NCBI RefSeq assembly: GCF_019977235.1
Contig: NZ_AP024646.1
Coordinates: forward strand, 434,001 to 498,000
Direction of reading: 5' to 3'
DNA: 64,000 nt
Source of the DNA: Arthrobacter sp. StoSoilB5
GTDB taxonomy: Bacteria; Actinomycetota; Actinomycetes; Actinomycetales; Micrococcaceae
The translations under genes were made by a program, and so were the position numbers. Shown here one piece after another: positions 54,192 to 62,065 of this stretch (position 1 is its first letter; each line of letters opens with the position of its first letter). The notes under the pieces are model-generated. The model ran no database searches. It saw nothing but the letters and a program-made list of their open reading frames with translations, and was not told the DNA's origin.

Positions 54192-54854
54192 CTAGCGGAC
54201 CGCCGTAGGCAGCACAGCCGCGTCGAAGAATTCGCGCTCCAGCCGCACGGCCTCATAGAACGTCTCGGCGACCCTGTTTCGATCTTCCGGGTTGCTGGGT
54301 TCGGCGGCGTTGAACTCTGCCCGCAACCATTGCACCCACGCGTTGTATTCGGGGTTGTTGTGCAGGCGGATCCACTCGGAGTGCTTTGTTTGGGCCGGCC
54401 ACGTGGAGGCGTCGCCAGCCCGCGCTGCCCAGTCTCCGTAGAGCCACTCCGCCACGAGCAGCACAGCCAGGACGTCCGGGTAAGCGCCCGTAGCCAGGGC
54501 GCTGCGCATGAGGGCGTCGAAGTCGCGCGTCACGGGACCCAGTGCCGGCGCGCTCCGGTCAGGATCGGGAACCGACAGTTCGTCGAAGCAGTCTTGGAAG
54601 TACGTGTTCTCATCCGAAGCGAAAGCCCCGAGCACCCGTGCGAACACCAACCGTGAAGGCAGCGAGGGTGCCGAGGCAACAGCCTGTCCAAGCAGCGCAA
54701 CGAAGGCGTCGCAGAACTGATAATCCTGTACGAGGTAGTGGCGGAGTTCATCATCCGGAAGGCTGCCGTCCAAGAGCTTATCCACGAACGGATGATTGAC
54801 GGCGGCGTACCAATCTGCGGCGCAGTTGTTTCTGAGTTCTTCGGCAAAGCCCAC
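54192..54854 (-). CDS. tenA: TenA-family aminopyrimidine hydrolase (TenA_E-like)
   Basis: A 220-residue helical protein of the TenA/thiaminase II family, which salvages thiamin pyrimidine breakdown products. LRHYLVQDYQFCDAFVALLG near residue 37-56 carries the conserved Asp44. At the position where classical TenA has a catalytic cysteine, this protein has Glu136 in LLVAEWLYGDWA, as in the TenA_E group. GTG at 54854 follows GGAGG. No thiamin biosynthesis gene or THI-box sequence was seen nearby. Confidence 0.85.
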   Translation of the reverse strand: MGFAEELRNNCAADWYAAVNHPFVDKLLDGSLPDDELRHYLVQDYQFCDAFVALLGQAVASAPSLPSRLVFARVLGAFASDENTYFQDCFDELSVPDPDRSAPALGPVTRDFDALMRSALATGAYPDVLAVLLVAEWLYGDWAARAGDASTWPAQTKHSEWIRLHNNPEYNAWVQWLRAEFNAAEPSNPEDRNRVAETFYEAVRLEREFFDAAVLPTAVR

Positions 54855-55017
54855 GGTGTTTCCTCCTGGAAGTTCAGAAACGGAGCCTAGCAGCCGCCGG
54901 TGGTGGCTGCGGCTGCATGACGCGACAGATGTCGCCGGCTCAGGCATCCATAGCTCGCTCCGAAATGGGTTCTGGGAGCTCATGTAGCCTTGGCGGAAAT
55001 GTGCGCCTTCGGTCAAC

Positions 55018-55062
55018 ACGACGCCGGCCGGACAGTCAGACTGACTATCCGGCCGGCGTCGT
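55018..55062. terminator. Strong GC-rich stem-loop upstream of tenA
   Basis: ACGACGCCGGCCGGACAGTC (55018-55037) and its near-perfect complement (55043-55062) leave a five-base loop; one mismatch. On the plus strand it is followed by TTATGTTTC; on the minus strand it closes the small gene at 55091-55225. Confidence 0.75.
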
Positions 55063-55090
55063 TTATGTTTCTTGGGCGGTGTGCCGCCCC

Positions 55091-55225
55091 TCAGCAGACT
55101 ATCCGGCTCCTTTCCGCGTGCATCGGGTCCGGCCAGTTGCCGACCAAGTCGGGCCAAAAGCCGATACGTCGGCTGGCGGATGCCTTTGCGTGGTTGCGGA
55201 CGGGGACCTGGATTTTGCGAAGCAT
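55091..55225 (-). CDS. Small 44-residue basic protein
   Basis: ATG at 55225 is preceded by a perfect AGGAGG (55231-55236, read on the minus strand) at five bases; TGA at 55093-55091. The product begins MLRKIQVPVRNHAKASASRR, contains FWPDLVGNWPDP, and ends in Cys. It is followed by the strong stem-loop at 55018-55062 and lies downstream of the repeat-rich secreted protein on the same strand. The ribosome site and terminator make it one of the better-supported tiny genes here. No family recognised. Confidence 0.55.
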   Translation of the reverse strand: MLRKIQVPVRNHAKASASRRIGFWPDLVGNWPDPMHAERSRIVC

Positions 55226-55303
55226 GGGTGCCTCCTGACTGATGTCTTATGCCTGCGTCGGTTGGCGCAGGTGGTGGTGCCTGCCAAAGCAGGAGCCACC
55301 GCA

Positions 55304-56335
55304 TCAGTCAGGTCGGGACCCTGGATCGAACGAAGGTTGTGGTGATGCCGTTCGCTGCGGGTCCGTCACTGGACCGGCTCTCGGAGGCGGCAGCGGTGAG
55401 AGGACGTCCGGGATGTCGGACGCCCCGGGGGCCGAAGTGTTTGAGCCGCCCGCTCCGGATACGCCTGTAGTGCTTGGCGTCGGTACCGGATGAAGCGGCG
55501 CGCCGGGAACCGGGCTGCCGGGTGCGAGCATCGCGGCGGGCGGAACAGCTGCTGGATCAAAAGTCGGTAAGGGCTGCGGGACGCCGGGGCCTCCAAACAG
55601 AGGCGCCGCTGCTTGCGTGGTTTGGAGTACGACGGCGAGTGGCAGCGTCGGAGCCCCTGCTGGCGAAGTTGTGGCTGCAGGGGAGGTTGATACCTCAGGC
55701 GGGGCGACGCCGCCGAGCGGGTCCGGCGTGGTGCCAGGTAGCGGAGGAAGCGGAGGGGCAGTAAGCCCCGGCAAGTCGGGCGCCTCGGGTAAGCCGGGCA
55801 CTTCCGGGAGCGCAGGCACTTCGGGGAGCGCAGGCACTTCGGGGAGCGCAGGCACTTCGGGTAAGGGGAGCACGTCCGTGACTTCGGGCAGGAGCTCCAG
55901 AACATCCTCCACCACAGGAAGTTTCTGTACCTCGGGAACCTGGCCGACGACCGGAACCTGGGGGACGCCCGGAACTTGGGGGACGCCCGGAACTTGGGGG
56001 ACGCCCGGAACTTGGGGGACGCCCGGAACTTGGGGGACGGTCACCGTCGGTAGCGCGGGAACCGTGGGAGCCTCAGGCAGCGTGGGAACCTCCGGCAACG
56101 GATCCAGAGTGGAGGCCACTGAGTCCGCAGCATCGGCTACGGATGTGATCGAGGGCGCCTGCAGGGTCTGCGTGAGCGTCGTGGTGCCGCTGGGTAGCGG
56201 AGGTATTACGGGCACGATATCCGCCGCGGCTGCCGAAGGCGCGGTCAGCCACAGCATCACGGCGGATGACCCCAGCATGGCCGCGAGGAGAGGGCGCAGA
56301 AGAACGCTGCGGCGCTGTCCCTGGTCCTTGGCCAT
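55304..56335 (-). CDS. Secreted proline-rich repeat protein
   Basis: A 343-residue exported protein: a twin-arginine-free signal peptide (KDQGQRRSVLLRPLLAAMLG, hydrophobic, cleavage near AAAA about residue 38), then a low-complexity body rich in Pro, Val, Leu and Ala. It has five PQVPGV-type units and about four ALPEVP-type units, encoded by near-identical 18-bp repeats. No LPXTG anchor, enzyme motif or membrane anchor is seen, so a cell-surface or wall-spanning structural role is a guess. ATG at 56335 was preferred over 56374 because the signal peptide begins there. A short hairpin lies at 55273-55300 after the stop. Confidence 0.75.
   Translation of the reverse strand: MAKDQGQRRSVLLRPLLAAMLGSSAVMLWLTAPSAAAADIVPVIPPLPSGTTTLTQTLQAPSITSVADAADSVASTLDPLPEVPTLPEAPTVPALPTVTVPQVPGVPQVPGVPQVPGVPQVPGVPQVPVVGQVPEVQKLPVVEDVLELLPEVTDVLPLPEVPALPEVPALPEVPALPEVPGLPEAPDLPGLTAPPLPPLPGTTPDPLGGVAPPEVSTSPAATTSPAGAPTLPLAVVLQTTQAAAPLFGGPGVPQPLPTFDPAAVPPAAMLAPGSPVPGAPLHPVPTPSTTGVSGAGGSNTSAPGASDIPDVLSPLPPPRAGPVTDPQRTASPQPSFDPGSRPD
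55797..55868. repeat. Tandem 18-bp repeats encoding ALPEVP units
   Basis: GGCACTTCGGGGAGCGCA at 55815-55832 and 55833-55850, a one-base variant at 55797-55814, and a partial copy from 55851. In frame with the secreted protein, so copy changes would alter length without frameshift. Confidence 0.9.
55951..56039. repeat. Tandem 18-bp repeats encoding PQVPGV units
   Basis: CCCGGAACTTGGGGGACG occurs four times without change at 55968-56039, with a diverged copy at 55951-55967. Identity at the DNA level indicates recent expansion or homogenisation. Confidence 0.92.
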
Positions 56336-56421
56336 GCTCCACCCCCACTGCGGCAATGGAGCTTTAGGATACAACCGTTAGCGCTTTGAGTCACTCCCGC
56401 GCTGGGTCACTCCCGCGTTGG

Positions 56422-56931
56422 TCACTCCTCTGTGAAGTCCCCGGCGTCCCGGCGGAAGGTGCCAAGAACCCGGATGAGGTGATCGACGTCGTCGGGCCCG
56501 AAGCCTGACTTGCCGAAAACCTCGGAGTTGAGTGCCGCCGTCGCCTTCTTGGCGAGGGTGCGGCCCTCGGCGGTGAGCTCGATCAGGGTGGTGCGGCCGT
56601 CGGTGGGATGTGGCGAACGGGCCACGAGTGCGGCCTTTTCAAGACGGTCGACGGCGTTGGTCACCGAGGTGGGATGCACCTGCAGGAGCGCGCTCGCCTT
56701 GTTCATGGGGAGCGCGCCGCTGCGAGCGAAACTCAGTAGGGCGAGGAGTTCGTAGCGTGCGAAGGTCAGCCCGAACGGTTTGAGGACCGTCTCGATGCGT
56801 GCAAGCAGGATCTGCTGGGTGCGCATGATCGCGGTGATGGCAGCCATGGGCGCGGCGACATCGCCCCAGCCATGCCGTTCCCAGTTGCGTTGGGCGTCGG
56901 CGATGGGGTCGCGGGGGAGTGGGGTGCCCAT
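56422..56931 (-). CDS. MarR-family transcriptional regulator
   Basis: A 169-residue MarR protein. The winged helix-turn-helix is at about residues 60-115 (YELLALLSFARSGALPMNKASALLQVHPTSVTNAVDRLE, wing HPTDGRTTLIELT), flanked by dimerisation helices. It lies 24 bp downstream of the acyl-CoA synthetase gene on the same strand and may control that gene and the divergent acyl-CoA dehydrogenase. ATG at 56931. Confidence 0.9.
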   Translation of the reverse strand: MGTPLPRDPIADAQRNWERHGWGDVAAPMAAITAIMRTQQILLARIETVLKPFGLTFARYELLALLSFARSGALPMNKASALLQVHPTSVTNAVDRLEKAALVARSPHPTDGRTTLIELTAEGRTLAKKATAALNSEVFGKSGFGPDDVDHLIRVLGTFRRDAGDFTEE

Positions 56932-56955
56932 GGGCCTCCTTCGTTGCTCGGTAGG

Positions 56956-58674
56956 CTAGTCTTTCAGATTCGGGAACTCTTCCTCTGAATACTCCAAGCC
57001 CAGGCCTGCCGGCAGTGGTCCGGCACCGTGCCTCGCCACTTCTGTTCCACGCAGTTCAACTCGCCTGATCTTGCCTGAAATGGTCTTGGGCAGTTCACCA
57101 AATTCGAGTCGCCGGATCCGTTTGAAGGGCGCCAGGTGCTGGCGGCAGTATCGCAGGATGTCCTCCGCAACAGCGGGCCCGGGTTCGTAGCCGGCGGCGA
57201 GCACCACGAACGCCTTCGGCACCGACAGCTTCACCGGGTCCGGGGAGGGTACGACGGCGGCCTCCGCCACTGCGGGGTGTTCGATCAGTACGCTTTCAAG
57301 CTCGAAAGGCGACAATCGGTAGTCGGAGGACTTGAAAACGTCGTCATCCCGGCCGACATAGGTGATGACGCCGTCAGCGTCACGGCTGGCCATGTCGCCG
57401 GTGTGGTAATAACCGTCGCGGAACGCCTCGGCCGTCTTGGCTTCGTCGCCGAAGTAGCTCTTCATGAGCCCCACGGGGCGAGGGTCCAGGCGCAGGCAGA
57501 GCTCGCCGTCGTCGGCTTCCTCGCCGGTGAGAGGATCGACGAGGACGACGTCGTACCCAGGCAGCGGCCGGCCCATGGAACCGATCTTTACCGACTGGGC
57601 CGGCGTATTGGCGATCTGCACCGTGGATTCCGTCTGGCCGAAACCGTCGCGGATTGTGACGCCCCACGCTTCCTCCACCTGGCCGATGACCTCGGCATTG
57701 AGCGGTTCGCCGGCGGACACCACTTTGTGCGGCGGTGCGGTCAACTGCGTGAGGTCTGCCTGGATGAGCATGCGCCAGACGGTGGGCGGCGCGCAGAAAC
57801 TCGTGACTCCTTCGCGGCCCATTTGGTCCATGAGGGCGGCGGCGTCGAAGCGTTGGTAGTTGTAGATGAAGACGCAGGCCTCGGCGATCCACGGCGTGAA
57901 GACGTTGGACCAGGCGTGCTTTGCCCAACCGGGTGAGGCAACGTTGAGGTGCACGTCGCCGGGTTCAAGGCCAATCCAATACATCGTGGACAGGTGGCCA
58001 ACGGGGTAGGACGTGTGCGTGTGCTCCACGAGTTTGGCGCGGGAGGTGGTGCCTGACGTGAAGTAGAGCAGCAGTGTCTCGTCTGCGCGGGTGGGGGCAT
58101 CGGGCGTGAAGTCCGTGCCGGCGTCGTACGAATCCGCGTACTGGAGCGCCTGGGCGTTGGCGCGGTCCGCCCCGACCTCAATCAGCGTGTAATCACCAGC
58201 GACGTCCGCGAACTTGCCGATGTTGGCACTGCCCACGGCCACCCAGTTGGCCCCGCCCCGCTCGACGCGGTCCTGCAGATCCCGGGCGCCCATGAGCGTG
58301 GTGGTGGGGATCATGACGATGCCCAGCTTGATGCCCGCCAGCATGAGCTCCCATAGCTCCACCTGGTTGCCGAGCATGATGATCATATGGTCCCCGCGCT
58401 TCACGCCCTGGCCGCGCAGCCAGTTGGCGAGTTGGGAGGACCGCTGCGAAAGGTCCGCAAACGTGCGCCGTGTGGAACTGCCATCCTGCTCAACGATGAC
58501 CAATGCGGGCTTGTTGCCGCGTTCGGGATCCGCCGCGATGTGGTCAAACCAGTCCAGGGCAAAGTTGAACTCCTCGAACCGTGGCCATTCGAATTCGCTG
58601 TGCGCCTGCTTGTAGTCCTCACGCAGTTCCAGCAGCCGGTCCCGGGCCGCGCGGAAGTCTTCTGTGACTGTCAT
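56956..58674 (-). CDS. Acyl-CoA synthetase (AMP-forming, AcsA/medium-chain type)
   Basis: A 572-residue adenylate-forming ligase. Core motifs: P-loop-like LLLYFTSGTTSRAKLVEHTH, DGFGQTESTVQIAN, the hinge DYYHTGDMASRD-type region (GYYHTGDMA) and YVGRDDDVFKSSDYRLSPFE, and the C-terminal catalytic Lys in LPKTISGKIRRVEL. Overall it resembles acetyl/medium-chain acyl-CoA synthetases rather than long-chain FadD; the acid is not predictable. Divergent from an acyl-CoA dehydrogenase, so the pair may start degradation of one carboxylic acid. ATG at 58674. Confidence 0.9.
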   Translation of the reverse strand: MTVTEDFRAARDRLLELREDYKQAHSEFEWPRFEEFNFALDWFDHIAADPERGNKPALVIVEQDGSSTRRTFADLSQRSSQLANWLRGQGVKRGDHMIIMLGNQVELWELMLAGIKLGIVMIPTTTLMGARDLQDRVERGGANWVAVGSANIGKFADVAGDYTLIEVGADRANAQALQYADSYDAGTDFTPDAPTRADETLLLYFTSGTTSRAKLVEHTHTSYPVGHLSTMYWIGLEPGDVHLNVASPGWAKHAWSNVFTPWIAEACVFIYNYQRFDAAALMDQMGREGVTSFCAPPTVWRMLIQADLTQLTAPPHKVVSAGEPLNAEVIGQVEEAWGVTIRDGFGQTESTVQIANTPAQSVKIGSMGRPLPGYDVVLVDPLTGEEADDGELCLRLDPRPVGLMKSYFGDEAKTAEAFRDGYYHTGDMASRDADGVITYVGRDDDVFKSSDYRLSPFELESVLIEHPAVAEAAVVPSPDPVKLSVPKAFVVLAAGYEPGPAVAEDILRYCRQHLAPFKRIRRLEFGELPKTISGKIRRVELRGTEVARHGAGPLPAGLGLEYSEEEFPNLKD

Positions 58675-58731
58675 AGTCCACCTTTCGCTGGGGGATCTTG
58701 CCTTGGCGTCGTCGCCGGAGCATCCCGCCTA

Positions 58732-58758
58732 GTGATCCTCATCACCTTGCAATATACT
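58732..58758 (+). promoter_or_regulatory. Promoter and palindrome before the acyl-CoA dehydrogenase
   Basis: GTGAT-CCTC-ATCAC (58732-58745) is a perfect 5-4-5 palindrome lying directly before a good -10 element TATACT (58753-58758). A regulator bound here would block the plus-strand promoter; the local MarR is a candidate. Confidence 0.55.
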
Positions 58759-58810
58759 AGGACATCCAAGGGTTTGGAAGAGCCTGCGTTGGACATGACG
58801 AAGGGGTCAA

Positions 58811-60031
58811 ATGCTCGACGAAAAAGCAGCTGCCGGAATCGCTACCAGCGGCGCACTGACAGAAAGTATCCTGCCTCCTTATCCGGAGGCGGACCTTATG
58901 CATGTGGTGGACCTGCTTCCCCCGGGGGAGCGTGCGCGGTACATGGAGGTGCGGGAGTTCCTCCAGGCGCGGATCCGGGCTGCCAGCATCGAATACTGGA
59001 ATCGGGAAGAGTTCCCCTTCGGGCTCCTGGCCGAGATGGCCGCGTTCGGGCTCGGCGGACTGCAGACCGATGGCTCCTCCAAGCTATTCAAGGGCCTCAT
59101 GTACACCGAGGTAGCTCGCGCCGACGTCTCGCTGTCCGCGCTCGTGGGCATCCACAACGAGCTCATCGTCGGGATGATCCATGAGCTCGGCTCTTCCGAA
59201 CAGAAGCAAAAGTGGCTGCCCGGACTGGAGGCCTTCACGCAATTGGGTGCTTTCGCGCTCACGGAACCGGATCACGGCTCGGACATTGCCGGAGGACTCT
59301 CGACGACGGCGCGGCGCGACGGCGGCGAATGGGTCATCAACGGTGCCAAGCGCTGGATCGGGGCCGGCACGATCGCCGACTTTGCCTTGGTGTGGGCGCG
59401 TGACGTGTCCGATCACCAGATCAAGGGTTTCATTGTGGAGACTGACCGGGCCGGCTATTCAGCCACTAAGATCACCAACAAGATCGGCCTCCGCATCATG
59501 CAGAATGCGGACATCGCGTTGGACGAAGTCCGTATTCCTTTGGATAACCTGTTGCCCGGAGCTACGGCGTTCTCGCGGGCCAATGACCTGCTGAGGGATT
59601 CGCGGGCCTGGGTTGGTTGGCAGGCCTCGGGCATCCAGTTGGCGGCCTTCGATATTGCGCGGTCCTACGCCCTGGAACGCAAGCAGTTCGGCAAGGAATT
59701 GGCCCGCTTCCAGCTCATCCAGCAGCAACTCGCGGACATCCTGGGCAACGCCAACGCTTCACTGTCCATGATGGTGGAACTCGCACGCATCCAACAAGCC
59801 GGGAAACTGGAAATGGTGCAGGCAGCGATGTGCAAAGCGACCACAACGCGTTTGGCGCGCTCGTCCGTGGCCATGGGCCGATCCTTGATGGGCGGAAATG
59901 GCATCACCACGGATTACGAGATGGGCAAACTTTTTGGCGACGCCGAAATCCTGTACACCTACGAGGGCAGCTATGAGATCAACTCGATGATCGTGGCCAG
60001 GGCGGTAACGGGGAAGTCCGCCTTCGTCTGA
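58811..60031 (+). CDS. Acyl-CoA dehydrogenase
   Basis: A 406-residue flavoprotein dehydrogenase. It has the N-terminal helical domain, AFALTEPDHGSDIAGGLSTT (FAD/substrate loop), GAKRWIGAGTIADFALVWA, and the C-terminal catalytic Glu region TYEGSYEINSMIVARAVTG, resembling glutaryl-CoA-type and related dehydrogenases. ATG at 58811 follows GAAGGGG. Electrons would pass to ETF. The divergent acyl-CoA synthetase and MarR suggest a common pathway; branched-chain or aromatic-derived acids are possible. Confidence 0.9.
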   Translation: MLDEKAAAGIATSGALTESILPPYPEADLMHVVDLLPPGERARYMEVREFLQARIRAASIEYWNREEFPFGLLAEMAAFGLGGLQTDGSSKLFKGLMYTEVARADVSLSALVGIHNELIVGMIHELGSSEQKQKWLPGLEAFTQLGAFALTEPDHGSDIAGGLSTTARRDGGEWVINGAKRWIGAGTIADFALVWARDVSDHQIKGFIVETDRAGYSATKITNKIGLRIMQNADIALDEVRIPLDNLLPGATAFSRANDLLRDSRAWVGWQASGIQLAAFDIARSYALERKQFGKELARFQLIQQQLADILGNANASLSMMVELARIQQAGKLEMVQAAMCKATTTRLARSSVAMGRSLMGGNGITTDYEMGKLFGDAEILYTYEGSYEINSMIVARAVTGKSAFV

Positions 60032-60045
60032 GGCAACAACCAAAA

Positions 60046-60084
60046 AGCATCCCTCCGCCGGTGGAACGCTGGCGGAGGGATGCT
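60046..60084. terminator. Bidirectional terminator stem
   Basis: AGCATCCCTCCGCC (60046-60059) and GGCGGAGGGATGCT (60071-60084) form a perfect 14-bp stem between the convergent dehydrogenase and permease genes; CAAAAA precedes the left arm, giving a U-run on the minus strand. Confidence 0.85.
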
Positions 60085-60109
60085 CGTTGGGGAACTGCTG
60101 ACGTGACTG

Positions 60110-61693
60110 CTACGAACTTTGGACTACGACTTGGGCGGGCTCCGGTTCCGGGGCCGGGGTCACCGCGGCGTGCTCGGCCAGGACTCCTGTCCGGTGCCTG
60201 ATGCGGAGGCGGTAAAGGAGCGTTCCGCCGATGACTACCGCGGCAACAAACATGACGCCGCCCCACTGCAGGTACCACTCGAACGGCGGCACCGAGTTGT
60301 AAATCTCCGGCCGTGGCCAGATCAGGTTCACTGTCATGGCACCACCCCAGAGCACTGCCAGGATGTTCACGGGCAGCCCCCATTTGCCGAGGCTGAACCC
60401 CGGTTCTGACCCGTCGTCCTTCAGGGGCCACTTCTTCAGGAACCGGCGCCGCAGCATCGGCACCGTCACCAGCAGGTAGGAGAGGTAGATCAGGACGATG
60501 CTGATGCTGGAGAGAATGGTGAAGATGGCCGGCTGGGAGATGTTAACGATCAGCGGAATCACAGCCACTACACCGATAACGATGGCAGCCACTGTGGGGG
60601 TTTTCCGGGTAGGGTGCACTTTGCTGAGCTGGCGGCTGAAGGGAAGGTTGTTGTCCCTGGCCATGGCAAACATCATCCGGATAGCTGCTGCATGGACGGC
60701 AAGCGTGCAGACGATCACTGCCACCACGATGCAAACCAGGAAGGCCTTGCCGAAGGGGCCGCCCAGCACGGAAAGCACGATGTACTGGAGTCCGCCATCG
60801 GCAGCACCGAGCTTGGGATCGGACAGGTCGGGCGCGGCCAGGATCCCGCCCAGGAGGAGCAGTCCCCCCAAGAGGAATGACGCGGTCACGGCGCGCAGGA
60901 TGGCCTTGGGAGCCGTGCGCTTGGGATCTTTGGTTTCCTCGCCCAGGGAACTGGCCGTGTCGAACCCGTACATGACGTAGCCGGAAGCCATGGCGGCAAT
61001 CATGAACACTCCGAAGAAGCCCAGGGGATGTTCTTCGCCGAATCCGGCAGTGTCCAGGAGGACTTCCGGTCCCCGTACGCTATGCCATATCAGCGCCGCG
61101 ATCAGCAGTACGGCCGCAACCAGTTCCACGAACACGCCCACGCTGTTGATCATGGTCATGAGTTTCACGCCGAATGCGTTGATGAGTGTGGAAATGCCGA
61201 TCATGATGCTGGCGAGGATGACGCCGTTGACGGCGAAGTCGTAGGGACCTGTTCCATCGCCCACAAGCTGGAAGCCGCTCCAGATCTGCGGCAAGGTGAT
61301 TTGAAGGGCCAAGGCAACGGACCCCAGAGCCATGATCGAGGAAAGCAACAGCAACCACCCTGCCAGCCAGGCCCAGGTTCCGGTCGAGAGCCGCTTGGCC
61401 CAGTTGTAGACAGATCCTGCCACGGGGTACCGCCCCGCCAGTTCCGCGAAACACAAGGCGACCATCAATTGACCGACAAAGACGATGGGCCACGACCACG
61501 CGTAGGCGGGTCCAGCCGTGGAAAAGCCAAAGTAGAAAAGTTGGAAAACGCCGGTGAGGATGGATATGTAGCTGACGCCGGCGGCGAAGCTGGCAAACTT
61601 ACCGATGCTGCGGTCGAGGGTTTGGGCGTAGCCAAACTCGTCCATGCCGCTTGTATCGCTCTTGCTGGGTCCTATTTTGCTGGGTTCTAACAT
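60110..61693 (-). CDS. APC-superfamily amino acid/choline permease
   Basis: A 527-residue permease with twelve predicted membrane segments. ASFAAGVSYISILTGVFQLF near residue 33 matches the first-helix motif of APC permeases, and GYVMYGFDTASSLGEETKDPKRTAPKAI is the loop typical of amino-acid/GABA/choline permeases of this superfamily. Next to choline oxidase and behind two BetI-like palindromes, choline is a reasonable substrate guess. ATG at 61693 follows AGGAG. Cytoplasmic tails are charged and unremarkable. Confidence 0.85.
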   Translation of the reverse strand: MLEPSKIGPSKSDTSGMDEFGYAQTLDRSIGKFASFAAGVSYISILTGVFQLFYFGFSTAGPAYAWSWPIVFVGQLMVALCFAELAGRYPVAGSVYNWAKRLSTGTWAWLAGWLLLLSSIMALGSVALALQITLPQIWSGFQLVGDGTGPYDFAVNGVILASIMIGISTLINAFGVKLMTMINSVGVFVELVAAVLLIAALIWHSVRGPEVLLDTAGFGEEHPLGFFGVFMIAAMASGYVMYGFDTASSLGEETKDPKRTAPKAILRAVTASFLLGGLLLLGGILAAPDLSDPKLGAADGGLQYIVLSVLGGPFGKAFLVCIVVAVIVCTLAVHAAAIRMMFAMARDNNLPFSRQLSKVHPTRKTPTVAAIVIGVVAVIPLIVNISQPAIFTILSSISIVLIYLSYLLVTVPMLRRRFLKKWPLKDDGSEPGFSLGKWGLPVNILAVLWGGAMTVNLIWPRPEIYNSVPPFEWYLQWGGVMFVAAVVIGGTLLYRLRIRHRTGVLAEHAAVTPAPEPEPAQVVVQSS

Positions 61694-61702
61694 TCGGAAC
61701 TC

Positions 61703-61894
61703 CTAACTCAGACATGCACGAATGGTGATGACCTGCGGCCGCCATTGGACGCAGTCGAAATCAAAAGGCCGGGCACCACTGTGTGCCTCCGGCTGTTTCC
61801 CCCATTGTTGTTGCGTGGCTTGCTGGACCTCGATGTAGTCGAAGTCCGGTCCATGCCCGCCAAGCCGCAACCGTTTGGGTGTGGCGTGGGTCAT
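61703..61894 (-). CDS. Possible 63-residue leader protein before the permease
   Basis: An open frame from ATG 61894 to a stop nine bases before the permease start. The product begins MTHATPKRLRLGGHGPDFDY and is rich in Gln, His and Arg. It has no ribosome site, but begins about 20 bases after the operator region and would be transcribed with the permease. It could be a leader peptide or chance; no family recognised. Confidence 0.25.
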   Translation of the reverse strand: MTHATPKRLRLGGHGPDFDYIEVQQATQQQWGKQPEAHSGARPFDFDCVQWRPQVITIRACLS

Positions 61895-61914
61895 AAGAAG
61901 CAGATTAGTTCAGA

Positions 61915-61954
61915 TTGAACAGGCGTTCAAGACTTGCGCATGAACAAATGTTCA
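61915..61954 (-). promoter_or_regulatory. Two BetI/TetR-type palindromes upstream of the permease
   Basis: TTGAAC-AGGC-GTTCAA (61915-61930) is a perfect 6-4-6 palindrome and TGAAC-AAAT-GTTCA (61941-61954) a perfect 5-4-5 copy, centres 25 bp apart. Size and sequence are like BetI operators (choline-responsive TetR). No betI gene is in the window; it may lie beyond the right edge. The remaining sequence up to choline oxidase (61955-62065) shows nothing else. Confidence 0.7.
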
Positions 61955-62065
61955 AGAATAATGCGGGCGCATTTCCAGCCCCTGATTGCCCGCGAGGGCA
62001 CGAAAAACGCCGGTGGGGGTGCGGGCACCCTTCACCGGTGTTTCCGTTCAGCGGCGATCGCCTGC

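Noticed and set aside
54855..55090. TPP riboswitch before tenA
   Set aside because: No CUGAGA motif or its partner motif was found on the tenA strand; the strong stem at 55018-55062 is better read as a terminator.
55797..56039. CRISPR array
   Set aside because: The repeats are directly contiguous 18-mers without spacers, in frame with a protein, and no cas gene is nearby.
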